From positions 5,412,033 through 5,443,395 of the forward strand of contig NC_030987.1 in assembly GCF_000149955.1 (NCBI RefSeq): DNA of 31,363 nt, written 5' to 3'. Origin of the DNA: Fusarium oxysporum f. sp. lycopersici 4287 (taxonomy: Eukaryota; Ascomycota; Sordariomycetes; Hypocreales; Nectriaceae). Shown piece after piece: positions 1-8,930 of this stretch. Numbering within the stretch: the first letter of the stretch is position 1; the number at the start of each line of letters is the position of its first letter. The notes below the pieces were generated by a model. That model did no database searches and was not told the DNA's origin. It saw only the letters and a program-made list of their open reading frames with translations. Both the position numbers and the translations under genes were made by a program.

Positions 1-403
1 GAGCACAAACAAAAAACAGTACCAGCAAACGCTCCACCTTTAGTACTCGGTCCTTTGCGGCTGGTACCATGGCGACAAGCGAGGAAGAGGCATATTCGAC
101 CCCGACCTTACCGTAGGGATTGCTACCGTCCTTGTAATCCGACTCTCCAAAGCCATCGAAGCGGATCTTCCATGTCATAGGAAACGGCACGAAGTCATCC
201 CAGGCTGGTGTGAGGTATATATCAGTCTCAGGACGGAGGACTTTGGGTGTAAAGATCTTGTTGGCCCTTTTGGTATTGTCCATGTTTTTTACCTGCTGCT
301 CAATCCACTTGACTCTTCCTCTTGAAATCACGCCCATCATAAAGCCAGTGTTGCCAAAATTCCAGATATCATCTGACTGGAAGCCATACTTTGCAATTGT
401 GTT
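1..403 (-). other. Open frame joined to a truncated transposase; unknown origin
   Basis: After an in-frame TAG near 404, the minus-strand frame of the neighbouring pogo transposase stays open to the window edge (about 134 codons). The first 35 or so codons still read as transposase: they reach the pattern TGFMMGVIS around the first catalytic Asp, although the usual F-D-E-T-G reads F-G-N-T-G here, so that Asp is lost. From about position 315 downward similarity to pogo stops. The rest (segments such as TPAWDDFVPFP and FDGFGESDYKDG) looks like ordinary protein sequence, but I do not recognise it. It may be a fragment of a host gene joined to the transposon by rearrangement. The frame is cut by the window start. 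Confidence 0.35.
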
Positions 404-418
404 CTATACGAGCCTGAA

Positions 419-841
419 CTAATTGCGAATAGCGATTAGATCTTCACATCTGGCCTTTTTATAGTCATACCTCCGCTGAAAATGCGTCTTACAGTCTGGT
501 TGCCGCTTAATAAAATTCATAGCCCAGCGCTTGCCAACTGGTGATGCGTTACGGTCAGTAAGCAATCGATTGGCCATTTCTTCAACACCACGCATTCGAG
601 AAGGAAATCCTCGCGGGTCTAGGTCTATGATATACTGAACTATAACCTGTTCCTCTAGATCACTTAGTTTCCGTGAACTCGGAATATAATCGCAATGTGC
701 TTGGACGCCACGGTGTCGGCCATAGAGAGCATAGAAAGAGACCTGGTATATCTCTGCAGCGCGGCGCAGCATTAATTTTGGGTCTGCCTGATAGGCATGA
801 AGTGCAAGAAGCAGATTAGTCTCAGTATTAGATTGCGACAT
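419..841 (-). pseudogene. Pogo/Fot-like transposase, N-terminal part, truncated
   Basis: 140 codons from ATG at 841 to a TAG at 419. The order of segments is that of pogo-family fungal transposases: an N-terminal helix-turn-helix (residues about 1-60), then the CENP-B/Tc5-type DNA-binding part with LSDLEEQVIVQYIIDLD, RGFPSRMRGVEEMANRLL and a Phe-x-x-Arg-x-Pro segment. Family members are about 500 residues long, so only the DNA-binding third is open here. The frame resumes after two stops and reaches the first DDE motif, whose Asp is missing. The next feature is a second 5' end of the same family facing away from it, with similar upstream DNA. Non-functional. Confidence 0.8.
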
Positions 842-1127
842 GTTATGTGGTTAAGAATCAGTTGATTAGATGGTTACATGTAAGGTTGAGGGATTTTTGC
901 TGCTTGCACTTATCTGTTGCCTACGGTTATCATATATGTTAAATAAAACATAAAAACCTATTAGGCAATAATTACCATATTTAGAAAAAAAATGTAATAA
1001 ATAATTTTAATTAATTAAATAATTTAACGTGTTTGATAAGCGAAACGACCAGACAAGCAAGCCGACCAAAAATCCCTTATCCTACATCATTACTATCTGA
1101 TTAGATACTTCTTAACCACTAAATATG
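839..1127. repeat. Head-to-head inverted pair of pogo 5' ends
   Basis: Read outward from each start codon, the roughly 70 bp upstream of the two transposase starts (842-912 on the plus strand; 1124-1053 on the minus strand) align: both contain GTGGTTAAGAA, then a related TAATCAGAT/GATTAGAT segment, then AGGGATTTTTG followed by GCTTGC. The 140 bp between them (912-1053) is very AT-rich. This is an inverted arrangement of two related but diverged element ends, probably nested insertion or recombination between copies. Confidence 0.7.
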
Positions 1128-1247
1128 TCACAACCTTTAAATGAGGCTAGAATTCTTCTTGCACTTCAGGCCCTTCAAAATAGCCCAAAATTAAGTCTCC
1201 GACGTGCTGCAACTAACCCTAACCCCTCTCTGTTACGGCGATACTGA
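1125..1247 (+). pseudogene. Second pogo-like transposase 5' end, cut after 28 codons
   Basis: ATG at 1125 opens a frame beginning MSQPLNEARILLALQAL and continuing to SLRRAA. This matches residue for residue the style of the start of the minus-strand transposase at 841 (LLALxAxQxxPKLxLRRAA). After about 1212 the similarity ends in a short telomere-like CTAACCCTAACCCC run, and the frame meets TGA at 1245. Only the first helix of the DNA-binding domain remains. A small relic, not a gene. Confidence 0.6.
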
Positions 1248-1249
1248 TA

Positions 1250-2140
1250 TTTTGGGAAACTGAAATGGAAGAGATATGCATGCTGACCTTGGCTTTTGCG
1301 TGGATGCGTTATTAGTGGCAGTTTCTTGGAGGATTTATATGGATCACTGTGACGATGTTGGTCCATATGCATATGCAGCACTGAGGCGCTGACATTTTAT
1401 CTAAACCACTGCCAATTGGTGATTGCCTGAGACGCGATATCCACAGTCACATGTTGGTTGATCATTGTTTGGAAATTACATAAATCCGTTCGTAGTTGCA
1501 GTCGGGTATGCTTCCCGATCCTTTGCATCAAACTCGCTTGACTGTTGGAGGAATGTAATATGTTAGACTAAATTCACATCAACTACCTTTTCAAGTAATA
1601 AACATTCATCATCACGCCCGTGCCTCAAATCTTTGATCTTTCTATGCTCTGTGGTTATTTGTGGATGAGTCCTATGCTGCAATTAGCTGGCGAGCTATTG
1701 ACATGATCCTAGTATCTAATGACTAAATCAGCTCTACAAGAGCTGATTTTATTGACCCACTTTAAACCTAGTAGGGTTGATTATTGCCAGGGTGTAGAGT
1801 TGATTTTACATTATTCCACATACAGGAATGGTAGTGCTGATCGGAACAGGGGTTCATTATCCCTTGAGCTGTGGCAAACCTCCCACCAGGTCATAGAACG
1901 CGACGCGTCCTGTCGCGTAAAGTGCTATCAAGTATTTTGTAACACTGCTGAATGGTGTCTTTATTGATCAAAGTATCATCTTTGTTCAGACCATACTATC
2001 AGCAACTAAGTCATTATGACGATAACTATTACGGATTATAATTGCAATCTGAACCACGCAGTGCAATTTATCCCTACGTTCTTCTCTCAACATACCGCCT
2101 ACTGTACAAAGGACCATCAGAATCCCGTGGGGTTGTCTAC
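1250..2140. other. Unassigned, no gene seen
   Basis: About 890 bp with no frame that reads as a known protein. The longest frame (1719-1967, plus) starts with a hairpin-derived sequence and has no coding character. The only structure noted is the 25-bp hairpin at 1725-1749. Probably degraded repeat sequence. Confidence 0.5.
1725..1749. repeat. Perfect hairpin, 11-bp stem
   Basis: AAATCAGCTCT, loop ACA, then AGAGCTGATTT: 11 perfect pairs around a 3-nt loop. It could be joined inverted-repeat ends of a lost small transposon or a strong hairpin. No gene lies beside it and no T-tract follows. Confidence 0.6.
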
Positions 2141-2144
2141 TTTT

Positions 2145-2600
2145 CATCCGTGCCAACCCTGAGCCCCTCCGACGTTTTCCCGAATAATCACCCCTAAATT
2201 CTACACTTTCCGTCCGTGCACATCGATATGGTAGCCAGGTTCAACAAAAACAACCTGTTGTTTATATACTTTTTATCTGTGCATATTCATGCTTCTCCTT
2301 TCCCACTTTCATCCCGTTCCTTCTACCTTCCAATACCCTATTATATAAAGGTTAAACTAAATCCTGCCGCATTGTTCAATTTTTGTCTGTGCTAACCTAG
2401 ACAACCCTAACATTCTCTAATGTTTTCCTAAAGAATTACCTCTAGATTTTATACTTTCTGTCTGTGCATATTAATATAGTAACCAGGCTTAATAAAAACA
2501 ACCTGTTATTTATTTACTTTTTATGCATACGCACTTATGCTTCTGATCTCCTACTCTTATTCCATTCCTACTACATTCTACCCTTTCGCCTTCTACTCCC
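2145..2600 (+). repeat. Diverged tandem duplication, unit about 240 bp
   Basis: Unit 1 (about 2145-2345) and unit 2 (about 2381-2600) share ordered blocks: a GTxxGTGC element, ACTTTCxGTCxGTGCA, AACAACCTGTT, TACTTTTTAT and a pyrimidine-rich tail ending in CCTTC/CTACTC. Where they differ, unit 2 mostly has T or A where unit 1 has C or G. That fits RIP or cytosine deamination after duplication. No protein is evident in either unit. Confidence 0.6.
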
Positions 2601-2757
2601 AGTCCAAAGATACCGTATGATAGAAGAACATAATATAGAAGCAGTAACAGTACATAACAGTACACCAAGGGCCACTGTCATGGAATCGACTGTAGCGCGA
2701 CTCCTTAAATCATATGGATGATGCTCGAAAACCCAACCTACTCAAGTATTAAATACA

Positions 2758-2900
2758 GAAACGGGGCCTGTTCCCGGTTTTCATCCAATTACACGTCTTC
2801 ATTCTAGCAAGTTCTAGCAAGGCTTATGTTATATCAGAACGCGGACCGTTCCTGATTTTGACTCTTAACAGTAATCTGAAAACGGGGCCCGTTTCATCTT
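2758..2900. promoter_or_regulatory. Three CGG/CCG palindromic sites, role unproven
   Basis: Three related sites lie within 140 bp: GAAACGGGGCCTGTTC (about 2759), GAACGCGGACCGTTC (about 2838) and AAACGGGGCCCGTTT (about 2881), the last a perfect odd palindrome. Inverted CGG half-sites are the usual target of fungal Zn2Cys6 activators. The sites sit upstream of the AA9 gene, with its start hidden in the gap. They could equally be remnants of transposon ends. Confidence 0.3.
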
Positions 2901-2904
2901 GTCG

Positions 2905-3236
2905 TCCCCCCGCGGTTTCAGATATAGAGGTTCGTTGGCCGAGATGGCCAGCACAGCTCGCTTGCAAGAAAGGCATTTCACTTCCCTTGGGATGGCGTTG
3001 GCAGTTTTCAACTGAAATGACCGTATATTCATTTCTTGATAATAATCAATCTTACCCTAGGCCTCTACAGACTATCGTGAAAACCTAGATACTAGCCTCT
3101 AATATACTGTCGGTAAAATGCTACTCTAAACTTAATTACTATTAAAAACACTTCAACATGTGCATGGTCTGCTTATATCTCGATCAATCATATCCATAGT
3201 GCCCAAGGGGCTGAAACCGCTCTTGGACCATACACC
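2905..3236. other. Likely upstream region of the AA9 gene, cut by the gap
   Basis: No coding frame is convincing. An open frame with a GTG start runs into the gap at 3160, but nothing shows that it joins the AA9 reading frame. The true AA9 promoter and start codon should lie between here and 3714. Confidence 0.35.
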
Positions 3237-3714
3237 NNNNNNNNNNNNNNNNNNNNNNNNNNNNNNNNNNNNNNNNNNNNNNNNNNNNNNNNNNNNNNNN
3301 NNNNNNNNNNNNNNNNNNNNNNNNNNNNNNNNNNNNNNNNNNNNNNNNNNNNNNNNNNNNNNNNNNNNNNNNNNNNNNNNNNNNNNNNNNNNNNNNNNNN
3401 NNNNNNNNNNNNNNNNNNNNNNNNNNNNNNNNNNNNNNNNNNNNNNNNNNNNNNNNNNNNNNNNNNNNNNNNNNNNNNNNNNNNNNNNNNNNNNNNNNNN
3501 NNNNNNNNNNNNNNNNNNNNNNNNNNNNNNNNNNNNNNNNNNNNNNNNNNNNNNNNNNNNNNNNNNNNNNNNNNNNNNNNNNNNNNNNNNNNNNNNNNNN
3601 NNNNNNNNNNNNNNNNNNNNNNNNNNNNNNNNNNNNNNNNNNNNNNNNNNNNNNNNNNNNNNNNNNNNNNNNNNNNNNNNNNNNNNNNNNNNNNNNNNNN
3701 NNNNNNNNNNNNNN
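3237..3714. other. Assembly gap, 478 N
   Basis: A run of N. It hides the 5' part of the AA9 gene: start codon, signal peptide and the N-terminal copper-binding histidine. The true length of the missing DNA is not known from the sequence. Confidence 0.99.
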
Positions 3715-4643
3715 GCTGCTCCCTACTACTCGACCCCCAAGACCCTCATCGCCTGGTCAACCACCGCTACCGACAACGGTTATGTCGCACCTGATGCCTT
3801 CAGCTCTGCAGACATCATTTGCCACCGCGGTGCTAAGAACGCCAAGGGCCATGCCAAGGTCAAGGCCGGTGACCAGATCTACATCAAGTGGACCAACTGG
3901 CCCGAGAGCCACAAGGGACCTGCCATTGACATGTTGGCCTCTTGCGGTTCTGCCGGCTGCGAGGCGTAGACAAGGAGACCCTCAAGTTCTTCAAGATCGA
4001 CGAGGTTGGTCTCGTCAAGGCCGGTAACCCCGGCACCTACGGCTCTGACGAGCTCATTGCTAACGACAACGGCTGGCTCGTTCAGATCCCTGAGAACATC
4101 AAGGCCGGTGCCTATGTCCTCCGTCACCAGATCATTGCTCTCCATGGTGGTTTCCAAGAGGACGGTGCCCAGAACTACCCTCAGTGCTTCAACCTCGAGA
4201 TCGAAGGTTCCGGCACTGAGCAGCCCAAGGGTATTCTTGGAACTGAGCTGTACAAGCCCGACGACAAGGGCATCAAGTTCGACATCTACAGCAACCCTAC
4301 CAGCTATGCCATCCCCGGCCCTGCTCTGACCAAGGGTGCTGTTGAGGTCACCCAGGGCAAGCTCGCTGAGAAGTCCCAGGGTACTCCCACCACTGACTAC
4401 GATTCCGGTTCTGACTCTGGCTCCGGCTCCGGCTCTGCCGCTCCCGCTACTCCCTCTAAGACTGAGGCTCCCGTCGCTGGTACCCCCGCTGCTGCTCCCG
4501 TTGAGACTTCCTCTGCCGCCCAGGAGCCTTCCACTCCTGTCCAGACTTCTGCCCCTGCTACCCCTAAACCCGCCAAGACTGGCTGCAAGTCTAAGCGCAG
4601 CAGCAAGAAGGCTCGCCGTCACGCTCGCGACCTCATGAACTAA
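3715..4643 (+). CDS. AA9 lytic polysaccharide monooxygenase, 5'-partial, one frameshift
   Basis: Secreted copper enzyme that oxidatively cleaves cellulose or related glucans. The first visible residues ([14 protein letters not shown]) belong to the mature enzyme. Family landmarks follow in order: [34 protein letters not shown] (second histidine of the copper brace), [23 protein letters not shown] and [11 protein letters not shown] (Gln and axial Tyr near the copper). The N-terminal His is in the gap. At 3961-3971 the frame breaks: GAGGCGTAGAC gives a TAG, while a shift of one base resumes family sequence at [10 protein letters not shown] single lost base in GCC or a similar codon explains this; it may be an assembly error beside the gap. 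After the domain (about 4370) comes a Ser/Gly/Pro/Ala-rich linker and a basic tail ([19 protein letters not shown]) in place of a CBM1. Strong bias to C-ending codons suggests high expression. Confidence 0.9.
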
Positions 4644-4904
4644 GCAGCCCGCTGAGCGAGGTTGTGTATGAAAGGTTTTTACAAGGATCAAAAGCCTGTC
4701 TATCCTGAATGGGATGAATCTTTGAGTATTGTGCTGTATATATACGTGACCTCGAGTCCGATATTATTCAATTACATTGATTATCATTCATGACATATTA
4801 TTGGGAGCATGGGTCAAAGGAAGTTGAAGGGGGGCCGCTCTTAGTTTCATAATAGCTTGTAAACCACAATAATAACACCACGCTAGTCATACTCCGTAGA
4901 TATC
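4644..4904. other. Convergent 3' intergenic region
   Basis: 261 bp between the stop of the AA9 gene (plus) and the stop of the transporter remnant (minus). AT-rich, with no gene; presumably the 3' untranslated ends of both. Confidence 0.6.
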
Positions 4905-5757
4905 TTAACCTACATACTTAGCATCTGCTTCCTCAACCACCTGCTTCGTATCAAGCTCATCTGAGCAGAGACCATCAGGCGCATCGCCAAAGATGACAGA
5001 GATCTCCTCAAACGTACGGCCACGAGTCTCGGGATAGAAAAAGAAGATTACAAGGCCATAAGATAAGAGAAGGGCCATATAGACAATATAGTACTTCCAA
5101 CCAATGGCTGATAAAGCAATTGGGTTGACAAACACGTTGAAAATGAGTGCCAAGATCATGATCATCCACGCTACAGAGAGACCGCGACTGCGTAGCTGGA
5201 ATGGCCAGAGCTCAAGAGGGTACGCAACCTGAAGAGGGGTTCTACCGAGAACTGCGTTAGTGACACGGTTTAGGATGTAGGCAAGCAGAGTGGACTTACA
5301 CTACAACAGCGTACCCAGCATTAAAGAGAAACACGAATGGAATCATGTTAATTCCAACTGAGTGTGATCCAGTCTGCGCAAAGTTTCCTGACATAGCTGT
5401 AATCAGAATAAAGCTAATGAACATAATCGCACAAGAGATCATGAGAAGAAGTCGTCGTCCTAGTCGCTCAACGCATAAGGCACAGCGCATGCTGCAATGA
5501 AACCCCAGATCTGGAGACAACCCATGATCAGGGCCTGGTCTGTGATGCTAGTGTTGCCTACTGTAGCTAGAACGGTAGAGAGATAGTAGCTGACGACTCC
5601 ATTGCCAACCCATTGACTGTAGATTGCTAATGATGCAGTGATGAAGAGGCGGCGACGATGTGCTGGTGTAGAGACGAGTGATGCATAGGAGCTTGACTGC
5701 TTGGCTTGTTTCTCGGATTCAATGGCAGTGGTGATTTCGTAGAGCTCACGTCGACAA
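4905..5757 (-). pseudogene. MFS sugar transporter, C-terminal half, frameshifted
   Basis: Plasma-membrane sugar/H+ symporter of the fungal hexose/lactose permease type. Visible parts in order: the end of the central cytoplasmic loop (LYEITTAIESEKQ, typical of lactose-permease-like members), transmembrane helices with YSQWVGNGVVSYYL and LQIWGFIAA, the VERLGRRLLL signature after helix 8, then FNAGYAVVV, PLQVAYPLELWPFQLRSRGL, two more helices and the family end motif PETRGRTFEEI. A 58-bp intron runs 5299 to 5242 (GTAAGT...GGTAG) and splices in phase. Between IAACA and ALCVERLG (about 5477-5490) one base is missing, probably from GG, so the frame breaks. Roughly the first half of the protein is absent: sequence upstream of 5757 is unrelated. 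Convergent with the AA9 gene, which suggests a lost carbohydrate-use pair. Confidence 0.88.
5242..5299 (-). other. Intron in the transporter remnant
   Basis: 58 bp; donor GTAAGT, branch-like CTAAC, acceptor GGTAG. Removing it restores VVV-TPLQVAYP in phase. Confidence 0.8.
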
Positions 5758-7337
5758 GAGGATGGTTCGAATCACCGTCCTATTGTAATAAGGGCTCGTT
5801 GTAATGTGCCGAATTACACAGAATCTGGCCTGTGTATGCATCGAGGTCCTTCCGAATAAGGGAAAGATCATCTTAACCCCCCTAACTTATTCTTCATTCC
5901 GATCGCAATTTCCTAAACGTGCACGTTAGCAAGATTTCTCCTACTGGCCTTCATTGCGGTAGAATGCCAATAACGCAAGAATCGATACCACTCCTCAAAT
6001 TTTATCCTTACAGGTTTAGTTAAGTGGCCCTGCTCGAATGATACTAAATTGTTAAGCACGAGGAGAGTTGGCTCCAAACAATTGGAGATGTAGAATGGTA
6101 AAATAGCTGTGCAATTTTTCGCCCGAATCCTATGTGGCACCTGTTGAGCTGAGTTGATCGAATGGTTTGCATCGGCTGCCTAGCCTATACTAAAGCGCTT
6201 TAGCGAATTAGAAGACTAAATAACCATCTTGGTGTTAATTAAGTTATGTTTCTTGGGACTATATAATGTAAAAAAAAAAAAAAAAAAAGAAGTAACCCCG
6301 AGATTATGAAAATATGCGTTCGGCATAATGCCTTACTTTGTTGCACAGAGGAGCCAAAGATACGAAACAGGCATAAATTCCCCTAGCATTTACATAGATT
6401 GCAGTATTACAGCTTGCGTGGCGGCGGCGAGAGGACGTAAGTTTGTCGTTAAGCTGCTTCTGGATATAGGTAAAGTCGACGTTAATGCCTAAGATAGGGA
6501 CAGCTAGGCGCGTAAGATTATTAAAAGAATTATAAGCATGAGAAAAAGCTCTCTCTAGAGCGGGAAAAGGAACCCCCAAGGCTAGCAGTCAAGTCGGAGA
6601 AATATCACAGCATAATAAATTGGCTACGTCGCATTAAGCGGCATAGTAGATACTAGGCTATCTAATTGGCCTCACTGATAAGGCTTTTAGCGCTCTAAAT
6701 TCCTGTTATCTTGCAGTTTGAACTAGAATAATTTATAGTGTCGCAATCTTTCGGGGCTAGGCTGACGTGGATGTCTGAATCCCGTTGTGAGAAGGTGCCG
6801 TGGCTTGAGGTCTAGAACCTCGATCCCTATTTTTAGGGTTTTTAATACCGAGCCACATCGATGCTATAGCCCTATTAAGTATTAAAAGGGTATACTTCCA
6901 AGCCACCAGGCTATTAACAGCAGGGTTAAGCTGCAAAAGTGTTAAGCCTTAATAGGCTATTCCTAGAAGCGCCTAGTCTGCTTAAAGTATATATCTTATC
7001 TATTAACCTGGCCTAACTAGTATAGCTAAAGCCCCTTCTTAATGTCCTCCCTGCTCTCTAATAGGCTAGGGCATAGCTATATAGGTCTTATATAGTCGGA
7101 TTATATAGTCTCTAGGCTCTAATTATTATATTATTACTAGAGGTATAAGTAATATACTTTAAATTAAAATAATTTAGCTATACTTATTTATTAACTTAAA
7201 AGTATATATAATAGTTATTAAGGTCTTAGTAAGAGTCCTAATTCTAACTAGTATTACTACTATTAATTACTTACTTAATAAAATAAATTAACTTAACTAT
7301 ATTTATCTTTACTTATTAACTTAAGCCTCTTAATAAA
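5758..7337. other. Unassigned AT-rich region
   Basis: No recognisable gene. Two minus-strand frames (5913-6140 and 6304-6579) are open but resemble nothing I know and lack supporting context. A 19-A homopolymer sits at 6270-6288. At the transporter breakpoint, 5764-5781 reads GGTTCGAATCACCGTCC, like the T-arm end of a tRNA but with poor pairing. From about 6690 onward TA-rich words (CTA, TAG, TATA) become dense, as in RIP-altered DNA, and continue into the secreted-protein relic. Confidence 0.5.
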
Positions 7338-7611
7338 ATGCATTTTACCACTACTGCTATCTCTGCCTTCCTTGCCTCTGCCGCCGTAGCTATTCCCCTT
7401 AACTCTACTCCTTATAATAACCTAGATAGTAATATCTTCCTAGACTTTAATTACTACTTAGACTAGGCTATCTATAAGGATAAGATTACTAAGAACTGCT
7501 TCCCTAACCTTTAGGCTCCTAAATGAGAGGGCAGCTACATCTAATACTATTAGGGTATTAATATAATAGGCATTATTATAGAGTAATACTTCTTCTTTAA
7601 GGAAGGCTTTA
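7338..7611 (+). pseudogene. Small secreted-protein relic, 5' part
   Basis: ATG at 7338 opens a typical signal peptide (MHFTTTAISAFLASAAVAI, about 19 residues), then about 70 codons with TAG, TAG, TGA, TAA, TAG and TAA stops. Spelling is strongly TA-biased, as after heavy RIP. The frame runs to the chromovirus target site (CTTTA, 7607-7611). Joining across the element, counting the target site once, keeps the frame (GGC-TTT-AAG). The ancestral product was probably a small extracellular protein. It cannot be assigned to a family in this state. Confidence 0.6.
7607..7611. repeat. Target-site duplication CTTTA, left copy
   Basis: Five bases directly before the TG of the left LTR, identical to 16067-16071 after the CA of the right LTR. 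Five bp is usual for Ty3/Gypsy integration. Confidence 0.93.
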
Positions 7612-7985
7612 TGTGACGGTTGGTTCCCAACTGTGGATAAACTAAGCCGTGCTAGGTTTATTATTGGCAGATTGCGTAGGGCGTGATACTGAGCTTATCG
7701 AAGTGTCACGTCTCTTAATGGTAGATTTAATGCGTGTTAGGCTTAATTAATGTAAAGAAGTTTTATTGATAGCTGGTGAGCTAGAATCTATGAAAGTGCA
7801 AATGAATGTGTTCTATATACTTGAGATAATGGTATAGGAGCGACACGATATGAGGTCGTCGTCGGTCCTGGAACGACGCGGTTCTGGAGCGCCGTCGGTC
7901 CTGTATGTGTCGGTCCTGTTCTGGTTGGTTGTTGAGGTGGAGATTTTTGTGGGGTACACGTGACGTAACCGCTGGGATCGTAACA
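7612..7985 (-). repeat. 3' LTR of the chromovirus
   Basis: 374 bp, TGTGACGG...GTAACA on the plus strand. Compared with the other LTR this copy has more of the TG to TA changes (for example near 7664, 7689, 7698, 7740 and 7836). Confidence 0.95.
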
Positions 7986-8000
7986 CGATCTCTCCTCTCC
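7986..8000 (-). other. Polypurine tract
   Basis: On the sense (minus) strand GGAGAGGAGAGATCG lies directly against the 3' LTR, the standard place for the plus-strand primer of reverse transcription. Confidence 0.8.
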
Positions 8001-8155
8001 GGTGGTCTTGCCCTCAAGGCCTGTTATCCCAACCAACATCGGTCTTCTTTCGGTAAGGTCCAACTTAAACCTTTCATCATCATGTCTCGCGATGTCTAAC
8101 CGTGTGTCCAAGTAGTTATCTCGCAAGGATCGTGAAATCCAAATACTTGCGCTTT

Positions 8156-8163
8156 CCGTTGAG
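8156..8163. repeat. hAT target-site duplication, left
   Basis: CCGTTGAG, identical to 8923-8930. Removing the element and one copy restores the antisense reading frame (SVE-FANEEAD). Confidence 0.93.
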
Positions 8164-8922
8164 CAGGGTTCAAATCCATACCACGAAATCCACATATGGA
8201 TCCATAATGTGGATCCATATCCATTCCATTCCATTCCACGTGGGCTTCAGCATTTCCATATCCACGCCACGAAGCCCCTTCCACATGTTCCACATGTGGA
8301 AATCGTGGAATATTTTAGGTGGGGTTCGAAAATACCTTGATTTCCTTGTGAAATCCCGCATATCCTAAGTACTTTCTATCACCCACAACAACACAACATC
8401 GATTTGCCACCCCATTTTCCTCCGTACACAATGAGTCCATTCTGGGGGCTTCACTGTTACTCGCGTTACTACCCCAAATCGAAATGGCCACTCCCCATCC
8501 TACCAAGTCAACCACATCCGTTCCAGAACGAACAGAAGAGGACAATCAACGGCTCTTTCAGCTCTACAAAAGCTGGATCTTGACGGAGAGAGACGGCAAG
8601 GCGCGTCTATAGGTATATCGGTTCGGCTACGAATATCCAGCATAACAAGAAACAGGAACGTCGGTGGGTGTGTTGCCTTTGCGTCAAGCAACGGCGGATT
8701 TTAATGGACCAATGACAAAAACATTGACGTCACCGAGGGCGGGCGGGACCCATTAATTACCATTGTTGGACGAAGTAGGTTTCCATTCCACGAATTCCAC
8801 AATATGGATCCATTTCCATAATGGATCCATTTCCACCCATTCCACATCGAAATTATTAGTCAGCATCCATATCCACGCCATATTCACAAATGTGTCGTGG
8901 AGTGTCGTGGATTTGAACCCTG
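8164..8922 (+). mobile_element. Non-autonomous hAT element, 759 bp
   Basis: Begins CAGGGTTCAAATCCA and ends with the inverse TGGATTTGAACCCTG. It is flanked by the 8-bp direct repeat CCGTTGAG (8156-8163 and 8923-8930). Both features are diagnostic of hAT elements. The ends carry many short repeats in both orientations (TGGATCCAT, CCATTCCA, CCACG at 8180-8300 and 8780-8905), as expected for subterminal transposase-binding arrays. The middle keeps a remnant of the transposase start. A deletion derivative that would need a transposase from elsewhere. Confidence 0.93.
8484..8693 (+). pseudogene. hAT transposase N-terminal remnant with half BED finger
   Basis: ATG at 8484 gives MATPHPTKSTT and a short segment ending VYRFGYE after one TAG. 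With a shift of one base the text IQHNKKQERRWVCCLCVKQ follows, the first half (W-x-C-x2-C) of a BED zinc finger as in fungal hAT transposases. The second zinc-binding pair and the whole catalytic domain are missing. About 70 codons remain of a protein usually over 600 residues. Confidence 0.6.
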
Positions 8923-8930
8923 CCGTTGAG
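8923..8930. repeat. hAT target-site duplication, right
   Basis: Second copy of CCGTTGAG directly after the terminal AACCCTG. Confidence 0.93.

Noticed and set aside
3879..4691. 270-codon minus-strand frame across the AA9 gene
   Set aside because: Shadow frame caused by the strong third-position bias of the AA9 codons; low-complexity Gly/Ser/Leu translation, no domain.
5758..5785. Possible tRNA gene 3' end
   Set aside because: With the usual TTCGAAT loop the T-stem does not pair, and no acceptor, D or anticodon arm precedes it.
6270..6288. 19-A run as the tail of a LINE or SINE
   Set aside because: No reverse transcriptase, tRNA-like head or target duplication was found around it.
7788..8361. 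Minus-strand frames over the 3' LTR and hAT subterminal repeats
   Set aside because: Translations of repeats (WNG, WIHI patterns) crossing the LTR and TIR borders; not coding.
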